From an uncultured Sterolibacterium sp. (lineage in GTDB: Bacteria; Pseudomonadota; Gammaproteobacteria; Burkholderiales; Rhodocyclaceae): a stretch of DNA of 47,270 bases. Position 1 is the first letter of the stretch, and the number at the start of each line of letters is the position of its first letter. The position numbers and the translations under genes were made by a program. Below, piece by piece: positions 8,756 to 17,067 of this stretch. The notes under the pieces are model-generated. The model made no database searches and had not been told where the DNA came from. It was given only the letters and a program-made list of their open reading frames with translations. The DNA lies in NCBI GenBank assembly GCA_903904605.1, contig CAIVDC010000137.1, positions 1 to 47,270 of the forward strand, read 5' to 3'.

Positions 8756-10081
8756 TCAAGACAACGTCAAGCTTGCGTCAAGAGCCGCGGCCGGAGGATT
8801 TTGCGCGCCGGAGAAGATCAACCGGGCCGTGGTGCCGCCATCCTGCGGGCTCTCGATGGCGATGTCCCAGCCATGGCGCTCGCAGATGCGCTTGACCAGC
8901 GACAGGCCGATGCCTTCGCCGGCGCTGTCGGAACCCTTGAAGTAGCGGTCGAAAACCTTGCCGATCTCCTCGCCGGGAATGCCGCGTCCGGTGTCGGCCA
9001 CACTGAGGCAATTCGCTTCGAGAAGCACGCGTACCTGGCCTCGCTCCGTATGGTTCAGGGCGTTGCGGATCAGATTGGCGACGACGATGCCTAGCAACGA
9101 GCGTTCCGCGGCGATCCGTGGCGTCGCGTCGCAAGCGATTTCAAAGACCACATCCGGCCTCGCCAGATAGCGATGCGCCTCGACGACATCCCTGACCACC
9201 TCGGCCACATCGCAATCGGCGTCATGGCCGTCGCCGGCGTTGCTCTCCCGCGCCAGGATCAATAGCGTCGCGGTCAAGGCGACCATCTGCCTGGCGGCTC
9301 GCCCGATCCGGGCGAGGCGTTGACGTTGCCGGTCGTCGAGGTGAGCATCGCCCTCCAGCAATTCCACCGCGCCTTGGATGATGGCCAGGGGCGTGCGCAG
9401 TTCGTGGCTGACATCGGCGGTAAACGCCCGTTCGCGCTCGCTGAAGGAGCGCATCCGTTTCAGGTAGCCGCCGAAGGACCTGGCCAGCTTGCCGATCTCG
9501 TCGTCGGCAAAGCCCTTGGCAACATCCTCCGGATCATCCTCGAGACGCGCCGCGGCGACGCGCCGCGAGAGTTCGATCACGGGCGCCACGATCCTGCCCG
9601 ACAGCCACCAGCCGATGCCACCCGCCACCAGCGTCATCAACAGCGTGCCGGCTATCCAGTAGATCCAGAACGTTTCCTCGCGCTGGCGCTGGTCAATTTC
9701 GTTGAACAGCATGACATAGCGCTGGCCGCCCTTGTCGACGACGGCAACCCGGTAGGGGATGTCCGCGATCGCGAGTTGATGCAGGCCGGGACCGAGTCGG
9801 GTCAACTCGGGTGGAATCCCTTCGGTGCTGGTCCCGGCGGCGAGAATGTAGCCGTGAATGCTGACCGTCGACGGCGGCAGGGCGTGCGGATTGTGGCTGC
9901 GACGGTTGAAGGTGTCGTCTATCTCGGCGTGCAGGGTCTCGTCCATCACCTGCCGGCTTTGATCGTGCGCCGCCAACGACAGGCCGGCCGCGAGGAGCAC
10001 GCTGACGAATGCGCCGAAGCCGGCGAAAGTCGCCGCCAGCCTGAAGCGGAGGCTGTTGCCGAGACGTCTAGGGGGTTCCAT
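8756..10081 (-). CDS. Two-component sensor histidine kinase
   Basis: 441-residue membrane kinase. Membrane segment about 15-37, periplasmic sensor about 38-137, second membrane segment about 139-160, HAMP linker, HisKA box FTADVSHELRTPL with phospho-acceptor His226, then HATPase with N-box NLIRNALNH, G1 DTGRGIP, F-box FDRYFKG and G2 GEGIGLSLVK. It overlaps the upstream response regulator gene by 14 bp (10068-10081), so the pair is translationally coupled. The sensor domain has no recognisable ligand motif. Downstream, 129 bp on, is the pal-like lipoprotein gene, a possible envelope-stress target (inference). Confidence 0.93.
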   Translation of the reverse strand: MEPPRRLGNSLRFRLAATFAGFGAFVSVLLAAGLSLAAHDQSRQVMDETLHAEIDDTFNRRSHNPHALPPSTVSIHGYILAAGTSTEGIPPELTRLGPGLHQLAIADIPYRVAVVDKGGQRYVMLFNEIDQRQREETFWIYWIAGTLLMTLVAGGIGWWLSGRIVAPVIELSRRVAAARLEDDPEDVAKGFADDEIGKLARSFGGYLKRMRSFSERERAFTADVSHELRTPLAIIQGAVELLEGDAHLDDRQRQRLARIGRAARQMVALTATLLILARESNAGDGHDADCDVAEVVRDVVEAHRYLARPDVVFEIACDATPRIAAERSLLGIVVANLIRNALNHTERGQVRVLLEANCLSVADTGRGIPGEEIGKVFDRYFKGSDSAGEGIGLSLVKRICERHGWDIAIESPQDGGTTARLIFSGAQNPPAAALDASLTLS

Positions 10082-10763
10082 GCGGGTCGTCCGTCTCGGC
10101 GACGATCCGGTAGCCGATGCCGCGAAGCGTGAGGATCAATGAGCGATCGGCATCCCGGTCGACCGCCTGGCGCAGGATGTGGAGATGGGCGCGCAAGGCG
10201 TCGCTGTCCGGCGGCGAGTCGCCCCAGACGCTGCGTTCCAGTTCCTCGCGCGTCACCACCCTCGGTGAATGGCGCAGCAGGGTCTCGAGAATCCGCAGCG
10301 GAATCGGTGGCAGGTTGATCAGCCGCTTGCCGCGCATGACCTTCAGCGTGACCGGATTGAATGTCAGGTCGCCCACCTGCAGCCGGGTGGTTCCCTCGCG
10401 CACCCGGGAGCGGCGGATCAGCGCCGCCAGACGCGCCTCGATCTCGCGCAGCGCCGCCGGCTTGATGACGTAGTCATCGGCACCGGCGTCAAGTCCTGCG
10501 ATCTTGTCGTCCAGCGAGTCGCGCGCCGTGAGGATCAGAATCGGCTTCTGCTTGCCGACTTCGCGCAACCGTCGGCAGATCGTCAGGCCGTCGATGCCCG
10601 GCAGCATCAGGTCGAGAATGATGACGTCGTAATCGTTGGAAGAGGCCAGATGCAAGCCGGAAACGCCATCGCCCGCGACATCCACCGTGCTGCCCTTGGT
10701 CTCGAAAAAATCCAGCATGTTCAGCGCGAGATCGCGGCTGTCTTCGATCAGGAGAATGTTCAT
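10068..10763 (-). CDS. OmpR/PhoB-family response regulator
   Basis: 231-residue regulator: receiver domain with phospho-acceptor Asp51 (IILDLMLPG), acidic pocket IEDSRD near residues 6-11, and the conserved Lys in ADDYVIKPA; C-terminal winged helix from about 125 (LILTLRGIGYRIV at the wing). The start ATG at 10763 gives the standard MNILLIEDS opening; the frame is open further upstream but this extension is not regulator-like. The KPAAL motif departs from the usual KPF/KPY. First gene of the pair with the kinase at 8756-10081. Confidence 0.93.
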   Translation of the reverse strand: MNILLIEDSRDLALNMLDFFETKGSTVDVAGDGVSGLHLASSNDYDVIILDLMLPGIDGLTICRRLREVGKQKPILILTARDSLDDKIAGLDAGADDYVIKPAALREIEARLAALIRRSRVREGTTRLQVGDLTFNPVTLKVMRGKRLINLPPIPLRILETLLRHSPRVVTREELERSVWGDSPPDSDALRAHLHILRQAVDRDADRSLILTLRGIGYRIVAETDDPHGTP

Positions 10764-10880
10764 CTTTTGCAAAGCTCGGGCTGAATGTTCCGGCGGACTA
10801 TAAGGGTAACAGCAAAAATGCGCCACGCCCGGCCGTGGCGAGGAGTAAGCTCGGCGCATCATGCTTGCTCCTTCGGCCAC

Positions 10881-11519
10881 ATGCGCTTAGCTGAAATCCT
10901 ATTGGCCTGGCTCGGGTATTTTTCCCTGCATTCGCTATTGGCGGCCTCGGGCGTCAAGGCCTTGGTCGCGCGCCGCTGGCCGCAATTCATGCCCGGCTAC
11001 CGGATCTTCTTCAACGCCGTTGCCCTGCTCGCGCTGCTGCCGGTTCTATGGCTGGTCTACGCTGATCGGGCCGAGTGGCTCTGGCAATGGCGGGGCGCCT
11101 GGTCCTGGGCGGCCGACGCGGTGACGCTGACGGCCATTCTGTGCTTCGTCGCCTCGGCCCGCAGTTATGACCTGCGCGAGTTCCTGGGGCTGCGCCAGCT
11201 AGGGGAGCGGCGCAACGATGTGCCCCAGGCGTTCAGCGTTTCGTTCCTTCATCGTTTCGTCCGGCACCCCTGGTACAGCATCGCCCTCGTTCTGATCTGG
11301 AGCCGGGACATGAACGCGCCGCTGCTGATCTCGGGCGTCGCGATCACCGGCTACTTCATCGTCGGCTCGAGGCTGGAAGAGCAAAAGCTCATTGCCAGCT
11401 ACGGCGACACCTACCGCAGGTACAAGGCGTCGGTGCCAGGGCTGATCCCCTTGCCCTGGAAGTATCTGAGCGCCGCAGAGGCGGCGGAATTCATGAACCG
11501 CCCAGGGCGTCCGGGATGA
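10881..11519 (+). CDS. NnrU/isoprenylcysteine methyltransferase-like membrane protein
   Basis: 212-residue polytopic membrane protein with about five hydrophobic segments. The C-terminal part holds the family pattern RHPWYSIALVLIW (residues about 128-140), then SRLEEQKLIASYGDTYRRYKASVPGLIP, which matches the S-adenosylmethionine-binding region of ICMT/PEMT-type methyltransferases and the related NnrU/DUF1295 groups. The frame is open from 10785, but the ATG at 10881 gives the normal hydrophobic start. Divergent from the response regulator gene. Actual substrate (a lipid, an isoprenoid cysteine, or none) unknown. Confidence 0.8.
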   Translation: MRLAEILLAWLGYFSLHSLLAASGVKALVARRWPQFMPGYRIFFNAVALLALLPVLWLVYADRAEWLWQWRGAWSWAADAVTLTAILCFVASARSYDLREFLGLRQLGERRNDVPQAFSVSFLHRFVRHPWYSIALVLIWSRDMNAPLLISGVAITGYFIVGSRLEEQKLIASYGDTYRRYKASVPGLIPLPWKYLSAAEAAEFMNRPGRPG

Positions 11520-11567
11520 AGTCCAGCCGGACGCGCCGCGCGATCGGTCCTGCCATGGCCCGCTTCG

Positions 11568-12164
11568 TCACCATTGCCGGCGGTAAGCCCTGTGATAGCC
11601 GTTCATGCCGCCGAAGTCCTGATCTGCAATGGCCTTCTGCTCCGGGCTCAGTATCGCATAGAGATCCTTGAGCGCAGCGGACATGGTTTCCATGTTGCCG
11701 ATCTGCTTTTGCATCAATGCCGAGCGTTGCGCCAGGAACTCGGGCGCGGAGCCGGCCGTCTCCGCCCACATTTGACTGCGCAGGGTCTGCATCTCCTCCG
11801 CCTGGTGCTTGGCTTTGGCCGAAAACGCCTGCCAGGCTCCATCCTGTTCGGGGGTGATCTTCAGTGCCGATTTCATTTCGTCGAGGCGTCTTGCGGCAAA
11901 GGCGGCGGGGTCCCGGACAGCCGAAGCCCCGCTTCCCGGTCCGTAGCCACGGCCCGGCCCATAACCCATGTGCGGTCCATACCCGTGGCCCGGCCCATAA
12001 CCCATGCCGGGTCCGTAGCCCATGCCCGGTCCGTCGCCGGCGCAGGGCCCATAGCCGCCGCCGCCCGGGCCGTAACCACCGCCGGGTTGGGCATAGGCTG
12101 CGGCGGCGAGTCCTATGGCCAGGGTAACGGCCATGCCGGCCACAACTTTGTGAATGCGTTTCAT
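11568..12164 (-). CDS. Spy/CpxP-family periplasmic protein with GYGP repeats
   Basis: 198-residue secreted protein: signal peptide residues 1-25 (MKRIHKVVAGMAVTLAIGLAAAAYA), then a glycine-rich low-complexity stretch (28-79) with seven GYGP units separated by G, M, H and R, then an all-helical domain with two LTxxQ-type motifs (ITPEQDGAW about 103-111 and LSPEQKAIAD about 180-189) typical of Spy/CpxP/CnrX-like chaperones or sensors. ATG at 12164 follows AGGAG. It is divergent from a response regulator/kinase pair that probably controls it (context inference). The Met/His-containing repeat could bind metal; no proof. Confidence 0.86.
   Translation of the reverse strand: MKRIHKVVAGMAVTLAIGLAAAAYAQPGGGYGPGGGGYGPCAGDGPGMGYGPGMGYGPGHGYGPHMGYGPGRGYGPGSGASAVRDPAAFAARRLDEMKSALKITPEQDGAWQAFSAKAKHQAEEMQTLRSQMWAETAGSAPEFLAQRSALMQKQIGNMETMSAALKDLYAILSPEQKAIADQDFGGMNGYHRAYRRQW
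11928..12083 (-). repeat. GYGP-coding tandem repeat in the spy-like gene
   Basis: Codes for seven GYGP units (residues 28-79 of the Spy-like protein), most spaced by two residues such as GM, GH, HM or GR. Imperfect 12- to 18-bp DNA periodicity (CCATGCCGGGTCCGTAGC-like units). Copy number may vary between strains. Confidence 0.8.
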
Positions 12165-12377
12165 GATGAACTCCTTGTCGATGGGTTTGTCCGATCGCAG
12201 TTCCGGTCGGGCAGAAGGAAGGAAGCCCTTCGCAACGGTTCCCATTTTTTCAGGCGCATGTAAGCGCCGGATGTCAACGGCGCTCATTTTTGTAGCGCTC
12301 TGCGACAGAGACCCGGGTTGACACAGAGCGATACATTATTCTTTCCAAGCTCGCCGAGTAAGGGTTATAAGTCAGAC

Positions 12378-13100
12378 ATGGAAGCGCCCGACCACATCCT
12401 GATCGTCGATGACGATGCCGAGATCCGCAAGCTGCTCGTCGCCTATCTGCAGAAGAACGGCCTCAAAGCGTCGGCCGTGGCCGACGGCAAGGGCCTGTGG
12501 CTGGCGCTCGATGCCGCTCGCGTCGATCTCGTCGTGCTCGACCTGATGCTGCCCGGCGACGACGGTCTGACGCTGTGCCGCAAGCTGCGCGCCAAGTCGG
12601 ACCTGCCGGTGATCATGCTCACGGCGCGCGGCGAGGAGACCGACCGCATCGTCGGCCTTGAAATGGGCGCCGACGACTATCTGCCGAAACCTTTCAGCGC
12701 CCGCGAATTGCTGGCGCGGATCAAGGTGATATTGCGGCGGACCCGCAGCTTGCCCGACAACCTCCGCCCGGAAGAAACGCGGAACATCAGCTTCGTCGAT
12801 TGGACCCTGGATACGGCGCATCGCCACCTCATCTCGGCGACCGGCGTGGTGACGCCGCTCTCCGGCGCCGAATACCGCCTGCTGCGGATTTTCCTGAGCC
12901 ACCCGAACCGCGTCCTGAATCGCGACCAGCTGGTCGATCTTACCCAGGGCAGGGAGGCGGATCCGCTCGACCGCAGCATCGACGTCCAGGTCAGCCGCTT
13001 GCGCCACCGCTTGGGCGACGATCCGCGCGATCCCAGCCTGATCAAGACGGTGCGCGGAGAGGGCTATGTCCTGGCCGTACCGGTGGCGGGAGAGGGCTGA
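12378..13100 (+). CDS. OmpR-family response regulator
   Basis: 240-residue regulator: receiver with acidic triad IVDDDAE (residues 9-15), phospho-acceptor Asp55 (VVLDLMLPGDDG), switch Thr in MLTARGEE, Lys in ADDYLPKPF; winged-helix effector with RNFL-like SGAEYRLLRIFLSHPNRVLNRDQL and SLIKTVRGEGYVLAVPV. Closest in pattern to OmpR. ATG at 12378 is preferred over an upstream ATG at 12318, which would add 20 non-conserved residues. Overlaps the kinase gene by 1 base in a TGATG junction. Divergent from the Spy-like gene across a 213-bp promoter region. Confidence 0.93.
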   Translation: MEAPDHILIVDDDAEIRKLLVAYLQKNGLKASAVADGKGLWLALDAARVDLVVLDLMLPGDDGLTLCRKLRAKSDLPVIMLTARGEETDRIVGLEMGADDYLPKPFSARELLARIKVILRRTRSLPDNLRPEETRNISFVDWTLDTAHRHLISATGVVTPLSGAEYRLLRIFLSHPNRVLNRDQLVDLTQGREADPLDRSIDVQVSRLRHRLGDDPRDPSLIKTVRGEGYVLAVPVAGEG

Positions 13101-14551
13101 TGCGTCTGCTGCCGCGGTCCCTGTTCTGGCGCCTGATGCTGGTTCTGTTCGGCGGCCTGATCGTCGCCCAGTTGCTCAGCGCCGCCATCAACCTGGCCGA
13201 GCGCGATCGCCTGCTCTTCAGGGCGAGCGGCATTCAGCCGGCGCAGCGCATCGCCGACATCGTCAGACTGCTCGATTCGCTCAACCCCGAGGAAAGGCGG
13301 CGCATCGTCGGCATTCTTAATGTCCCGCCCCAAGTCGTCTCGCTCGATCGGGCGCCTGTCGCAGAGGATAGCGGCGCTGCTGCGGCCAGCCTGCCTCTGG
13401 CCATGTTCTCGACGGTGCTGCGCTCGGCGCTCGGCGACGGCCGGCCGGTGCGCGTCGCCCTGTCCGCAGCGCAGCCGGTTGTCCGGCCGGGATTCGTCCG
13501 CGAACGCGGTTACGGGATGATGGGAGGGCCAAGACCAGGACTGGCCGAAGAGGCAGGATCAGGCGGCGCGGTGATGGACAGACACATGTTCGGCATGCAC
13601 ATGGGCCAGCCGGGTGGGGTATTCTTCCTGACCCAGGTCAGGCTGCGGGATGGCGGCTGGGTCACCTTCGACACCCACATTCCGCAGGAGTCGTCGAGCC
13701 TTCCCTGGCGACTGTTCGTCACCCTCCTGGTGCTGTTGCTCTCGGTCCTGCTCTTGTCCTTCGTGGCCGTGCGCTGGCTCACCCGTCCGCTGCATGTGCT
13801 GGCTTCCGCCGCGGACGAACTGGGCCGCGACATCAACCGACCGCCCCTGGCCGAAGAAGGCCCGCTCGAGGTCAGGCGCGCCGCCCATGCCTTCAACACG
13901 ATGCAGGCCCGCCTGTCCGGCTTCATCGAGGATCGGACCCGGCTCCTCACCGCCATGTCCCACGACCTGAAGACGCCTGTCACGCGCATGCGGCTGCGTG
14001 CCGAACTGCTCGAGGACGACGATCTGCGCGACCGCTTCGAGAGCGATCTGCTGGAGATGGAGACCATGGTGACGCAAACCCTGGATTTCTTGCGCGGTCA
14101 GGGCAAGCACGAGGCCGCCCAGCCGGTGGACCTCATGGCGCTGCTGGAGAGCCTGCAGGCCGACAATGAGGAAATGGGACGGGAAGTGAGCATCTCGGGC
14201 GCAGCGACACGGCACTGCCTGGCTGTTCCGCAGTTGCTCAAGCGCTGCATCGCCAACCTCCTCGACAACGCCATTCTTTACGGCGGGCGTGCCGATGTCA
14301 GCGTCGAAGAAGGGCCGTCGGAACTCACCATCCGCATCAAGGACGACGGTCCCGGGCTGCCGGAGGAGGAACTGGAAAAAGTCTTCGAGCCTTTCTATCG
14401 CCGCGAGGCTTCACGCAGCCGAGAGACCGGCGGCACCGGCCTCGGGCTGGGCATCGCCCGGAACATCGCGCAGTCGCAGGGTGGCGAAGTCCATCTGCGC
14501 AATCATCCGCAAGGAGGGCTGGAAGCGGTGTTGACCCTGCCGGTTGCCTGA
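13100..14551 (+). CDS. EnvZ-like sensor kinase with a Met/His-rich periplasmic loop
   Basis: 483-residue kinase starting at the ATG overlapping the regulator stop. Membrane helix about 10-30, a long periplasmic domain about 31-202, second helix about 204-226, HAMP, HisKA box LLTAMSHDLKTPVTRMRLRAE (phospho-acceptor His288, EnvZ-like), and HATPase with NLLDNAILYGG, DDGPGLP, FEPFYR and GTGLGLGIA. The periplasmic segment 138-170 is unusually rich in Met and His (GYGMMGG, then MDRHMFGMHMGQ), a composition typical of Cu/Ag-binding periplasmic loops. Metal sensing is an inference. Output is probably the divergent spy-like gene. Confidence 0.93.
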   Translation: MRLLPRSLFWRLMLVLFGGLIVAQLLSAAINLAERDRLLFRASGIQPAQRIADIVRLLDSLNPEERRRIVGILNVPPQVVSLDRAPVAEDSGAAAASLPLAMFSTVLRSALGDGRPVRVALSAAQPVVRPGFVRERGYGMMGGPRPGLAEEAGSGGAVMDRHMFGMHMGQPGGVFFLTQVRLRDGGWVTFDTHIPQESSSLPWRLFVTLLVLLLSVLLLSFVAVRWLTRPLHVLASAADELGRDINRPPLAEEGPLEVRRAAHAFNTMQARLSGFIEDRTRLLTAMSHDLKTPVTRMRLRAELLEDDDLRDRFESDLLEMETMVTQTLDFLRGQGKHEAAQPVDLMALLESLQADNEEMGREVSISGAATRHCLAVPQLLKRCIANLLDNAILYGGRADVSVEEGPSELTIRIKDDGPGLPEEELEKVFEPFYRREASRSRETGGTGLGLGIARNIAQSQGGEVHLRNHPQGGLEAVLTLPVA

Positions 14552-14658
14552 TCCGGTCCGGTCGGTCATCATGTCCCGCGGCGGGTCGGGTTTTTGAATT
14601 GAAGCCGGGAGCGGGTTCGGTACCGCCACCGTCCCGGCGATGAACACGAGGAGAAATC

Positions 14659-15102
14659 ATGTCGCAGCTCGTCACAGTCCACCTGGAGCAGGATCGGGAC
14701 TTTCGTTTCGCCATTCATTTTTCGGACAGCCTGCCTGCCCTCTACGGCGACGAACCGCCGCCGCTGGGCAAGGGCGAAGGCCCTTCGCCGGCGCAGTTGC
14801 TCGCCGCGGCGGTGGGCAACTGCCTTTCGAACAGTCTCCTGTTCGCACTGCGCAAGTTCAAGCAGGCGCCCGAGCCTATTCGGACGACGGTGGCGGCGAG
14901 CATAGAGCGCAATGCGGAGAACCGGCTGCGGGTGATCGGGATCGAGGTCAAGCTGACTTTGGGCGTGCCCGAATCCGGCTTGATGCATCTCGATCGGGCG
15001 CTCGCCCAGTTCGAGGAGTTCTGCATCGTGACGCAGAGCGTGCGCCAGGCCATACCGGTGACCGTCGAGGTCTGCGACAGCGCCGGCAAACGATTGAAAT
15101 AG
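14659..15102 (+). CDS. OsmC-family peroxiredoxin-like protein
   Basis: 147-residue OsmC/Ohr superfamily protein. The two redox cysteines are visible: Cys55 in GPSPAQLLAAAVGNCLSNS and Cys122 in FEEFCIVTQSVRQ, the layout used for thiol-dependent reduction of organic hydroperoxides. The usual swapped-dimer beta/alpha pattern fits the length. Preceded by GAGGAGAAATC close to the ATG. It stands alone between a kinase gene and yfdX. Specific substrate (organic peroxide, or a persulfide-like species) not decided. Confidence 0.88.
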   Translation: MSQLVTVHLEQDRDFRFAIHFSDSLPALYGDEPPPLGKGEGPSPAQLLAAAVGNCLSNSLLFALRKFKQAPEPIRTTVAASIERNAENRLRVIGIEVKLTLGVPESGLMHLDRALAQFEEFCIVTQSVRQAIPVTVEVCDSAGKRLK

Positions 15103-15161
15103 CGGTCGCGGCTCGGCGGCCGGATCCGCCATCTTTCGAAATTGTGCGGCTTCTCCCCGCA

Positions 15162-15186
15162 GCAGGCCGCCGCTTGGCCGGCCTGC
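15162..15186 (+). terminator. Possible hairpin terminator after the osmC-like gene
   Basis: 8-bp perfect inverted repeat GCAGGCCG / CGGCCTGC with a 9-nt loop, 60 bp past the OsmC stop. It lacks a clean T-run, so it is at best a weak or factor-dependent terminator. Confidence 0.4.
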
Positions 15187-15308
15187 GGCTTCCGCCTTTA
15201 AGTCTCCATTAAGTCTTGACGCATAAAGTTGCATCACCGCAGTGACATCGAGATAAGCCGATGGATGCACTGGGTCCTAACTTACGTCAATTCACAAGGA
15301 GAGCTCAA

Positions 15309-16007
15309 ATGAAGATCTATCAAAAACTGGTCATGCCCGCCGTGGTGCTGGCGATGGCCGCGCCGCTGATCGCCTATTCCGCGGGAACGTCAACGGCCGA
15401 AAAGACAGACAGGACGTCGGCCGGAGCGCCGGCCAAACCTGCGGCATCCGACAAGGCGCTGCTGAAGTTTTCCGAAGCCGGCAATTCGGCGATGCGGGCA
15501 ATTCGCGTCGCACGCTTTGCCATATTCAATGGCGAGCCGAAAGATGCCCTGGCGCAAATGGCTTCGGCCCGGACCTTCCTCGATCAGGCCGAGAACGAGG
15601 CGCCCACCTTCGATACCAAGACGACGGTGTCGGTCGGCGGGAAAGTGGTCGGAACGACCGAGCAAAAGAATGAAGCGAGAAGCATACCGTTCGACGGTCA
15701 GCTGGTATTGGCGGACGACTTCGTGCCGACACCGGAGAAGAAGGCGCACATCGACAAGGCCAACGAACATTTCAAGCAAGGCGATCAAAAGAAGGCGCTG
15801 GAGGAGCTCAGGCTCGGCGAGATCGACGTCAACTTCACCCGGTCATGGCTGCCCCTGACGCGGTCCAAGGCGCAACTGGCGACGGCGATCAAGCTGGCCG
15901 GCGACGGCAAGTACTATGAGGCCAATCTCGCGCTCAAGGCAATCGAGGACAGCGTCACGGTGAACTCGGTCGCGCTCCGCGACCTGCCGCGCAGTCCCGC
16001 GAGCTGA
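15309..16007 (+). CDS. YfdX-family secreted protein
   Basis: 232-residue protein with a signal peptide (1-25, ending IAYSAG) and an all-helical body. The pattern EAGNSAMRAIRVARFAIFNGEPKDALAQMASARTFLDQAENEAP and the later HIDKANEHFKQGDQKKALEELRLGEIDV match the YfdX family, whose E. coli member is an acid/stress-induced periplasmic protein of unclear function. Perfect AAGGAG just upstream of the ATG at 15309. The moxR gene begins 58 bp after the stop, so yfdX may head the MoxR/Bat operon or be a closely linked gene. Confidence 0.83.
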   Translation: MKIYQKLVMPAVVLAMAAPLIAYSAGTSTAEKTDRTSAGAPAKPAASDKALLKFSEAGNSAMRAIRVARFAIFNGEPKDALAQMASARTFLDQAENEAPTFDTKTTVSVGGKVVGTTEQKNEARSIPFDGQLVLADDFVPTPEKKAHIDKANEHFKQGDQKKALEELRLGEIDVNFTRSWLPLTRSKAQLATAIKLAGDGKYYEANLALKAIEDSVTVNSVALRDLPRSPAS

Positions 16008-16065
16008 CATGGCGCCGGGTGAAGCTTCATTCCTCCGTTCCGATTGCAACCGACAGGACTCCGCC

Positions 16066-17067
16066 ATGGACAGCATAAAGGTCGATCTGGGTATCGTGGG
16101 CGACAACGTTTTCGCCGCCTTCAAGGAATTGCGCAGCTACCTCAACACCCAGATCCTGGGCCAGGAGCGCCTGGTGGAAAGCCTGCTGGTGGCCTTGCTG
16201 GCCGATGGCCATCTGCTCGTCGAAGGTCCTCCCGGCCTCGCCAAGACGCGGGCCATCAAGGCACTGGCACGTGGCCTGGAATGCGACTTCCAGCGCGTGC
16301 AGTTTACGCCCGACATGCTGCCGGCAGACCTGACCGGTTCGGATATCTATCGTCCCGAGGAAGGCAGCTTCCGTTTCCAGCGCGGTCCGCTGTTTCACAA
16401 CCTGATCCTGGCCGACGAGGTCAACCGCGCGCCGGCCAAGGTGCAATCCGCGCTGCTGGAGGCGATGGCCGAGCACCAGATCAGCGTGGGCTTATCCACC
16501 TATGCGTTGCCGCGCCTGTTCCTGGTGATGGCGACGCAGAACCCGATCGAGCACGAGGGCACCTATCCCTTGCCCGAAGCGCAACTCGACCGCTTCATGC
16601 TGCACGCCATGGTCGATTATCCGGATCGGGCCAACACCCGCCTGATCATGGATCTGGCGCGACGCGAGGCATTGGAAGGTCGCGAGCTGCCGCCGCCGGC
16701 GCGGCCCATGACCCAGGAAGCCGTCTTCGCGGCGCGCCGTGAAGCGCTCGAGCTGACGCTCGCCTCGTCGCTCGCCGACTACATTGCCGCCCTGGTCGAT
16801 GCGACCCGGCGGCCCGACGCCTACAGCAGCAAGCTCACCGAATGGCTGCGCTGGGGCGCCAGCCCGCGCGCCGCCATTGCCATCGAACGCGGCGCACGAG
16901 CCCTGGCCTGGCTCGACGGGCGAGACTACGTCAGCCCGGAGGATGTCCAGGCCATTGCGCCGGATGCCCTGCGCCATCGCCTCCTGCTCGACTATACCGC
17001 ACAGGCGCGAGGCGTCAGCGCAGAGGACTGCGTCAGCGAACTGCTGCAAAAGGTCCCGGCACCGTGA
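16066..17067 (+). CDS. MoxR-family AAA+ ATPase
   Basis: 333-residue AAA+ ATPase of the MoxR class. Walker A GPPGLAKT (54-61), Walker B LILADEVNRAP (113-123), sensor-1 region MATQNPIEHEGTYPLPEAQLDRF, and the C-terminal lid domain. MoxR proteins work with VWA-domain proteins as chaperones for maturation or stress resistance. The ATG at 16066 (MDSIKVDLG) fits the family start; an ATG at 16009 adds 19 non-conserved residues. The stop overlaps the next gene's GTG start (GTGA), so it is translationally coupled to the DUF58 gene. First gene of the core moxR/bat operon. Confidence 0.94.
   Translation: MDSIKVDLGIVGDNVFAAFKELRSYLNTQILGQERLVESLLVALLADGHLLVEGPPGLAKTRAIKALARGLECDFQRVQFTPDMLPADLTGSDIYRPEEGSFRFQRGPLFHNLILADEVNRAPAKVQSALLEAMAEHQISVGLSTYALPRLFLVMATQNPIEHEGTYPLPEAQLDRFMLHAMVDYPDRANTRLIMDLARREALEGRELPPPARPMTQEAVFAARREALELTLASSLADYIAALVDATRRPDAYSSKLTEWLRWGASPRAAIAIERGARALAWLDGRDYVSPEDVQAIAPDALRHRLLLDYTAQARGVSAEDCVSELLQKVPAP

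Noticed and set aside
14575..14595. Short GC stem followed by five T after the kinase gene (CCCG CGG CGGG TCGGG TTTTT)
   Set aside because: Stem of only 4 bp next to the T-run; too weak to call a terminator.
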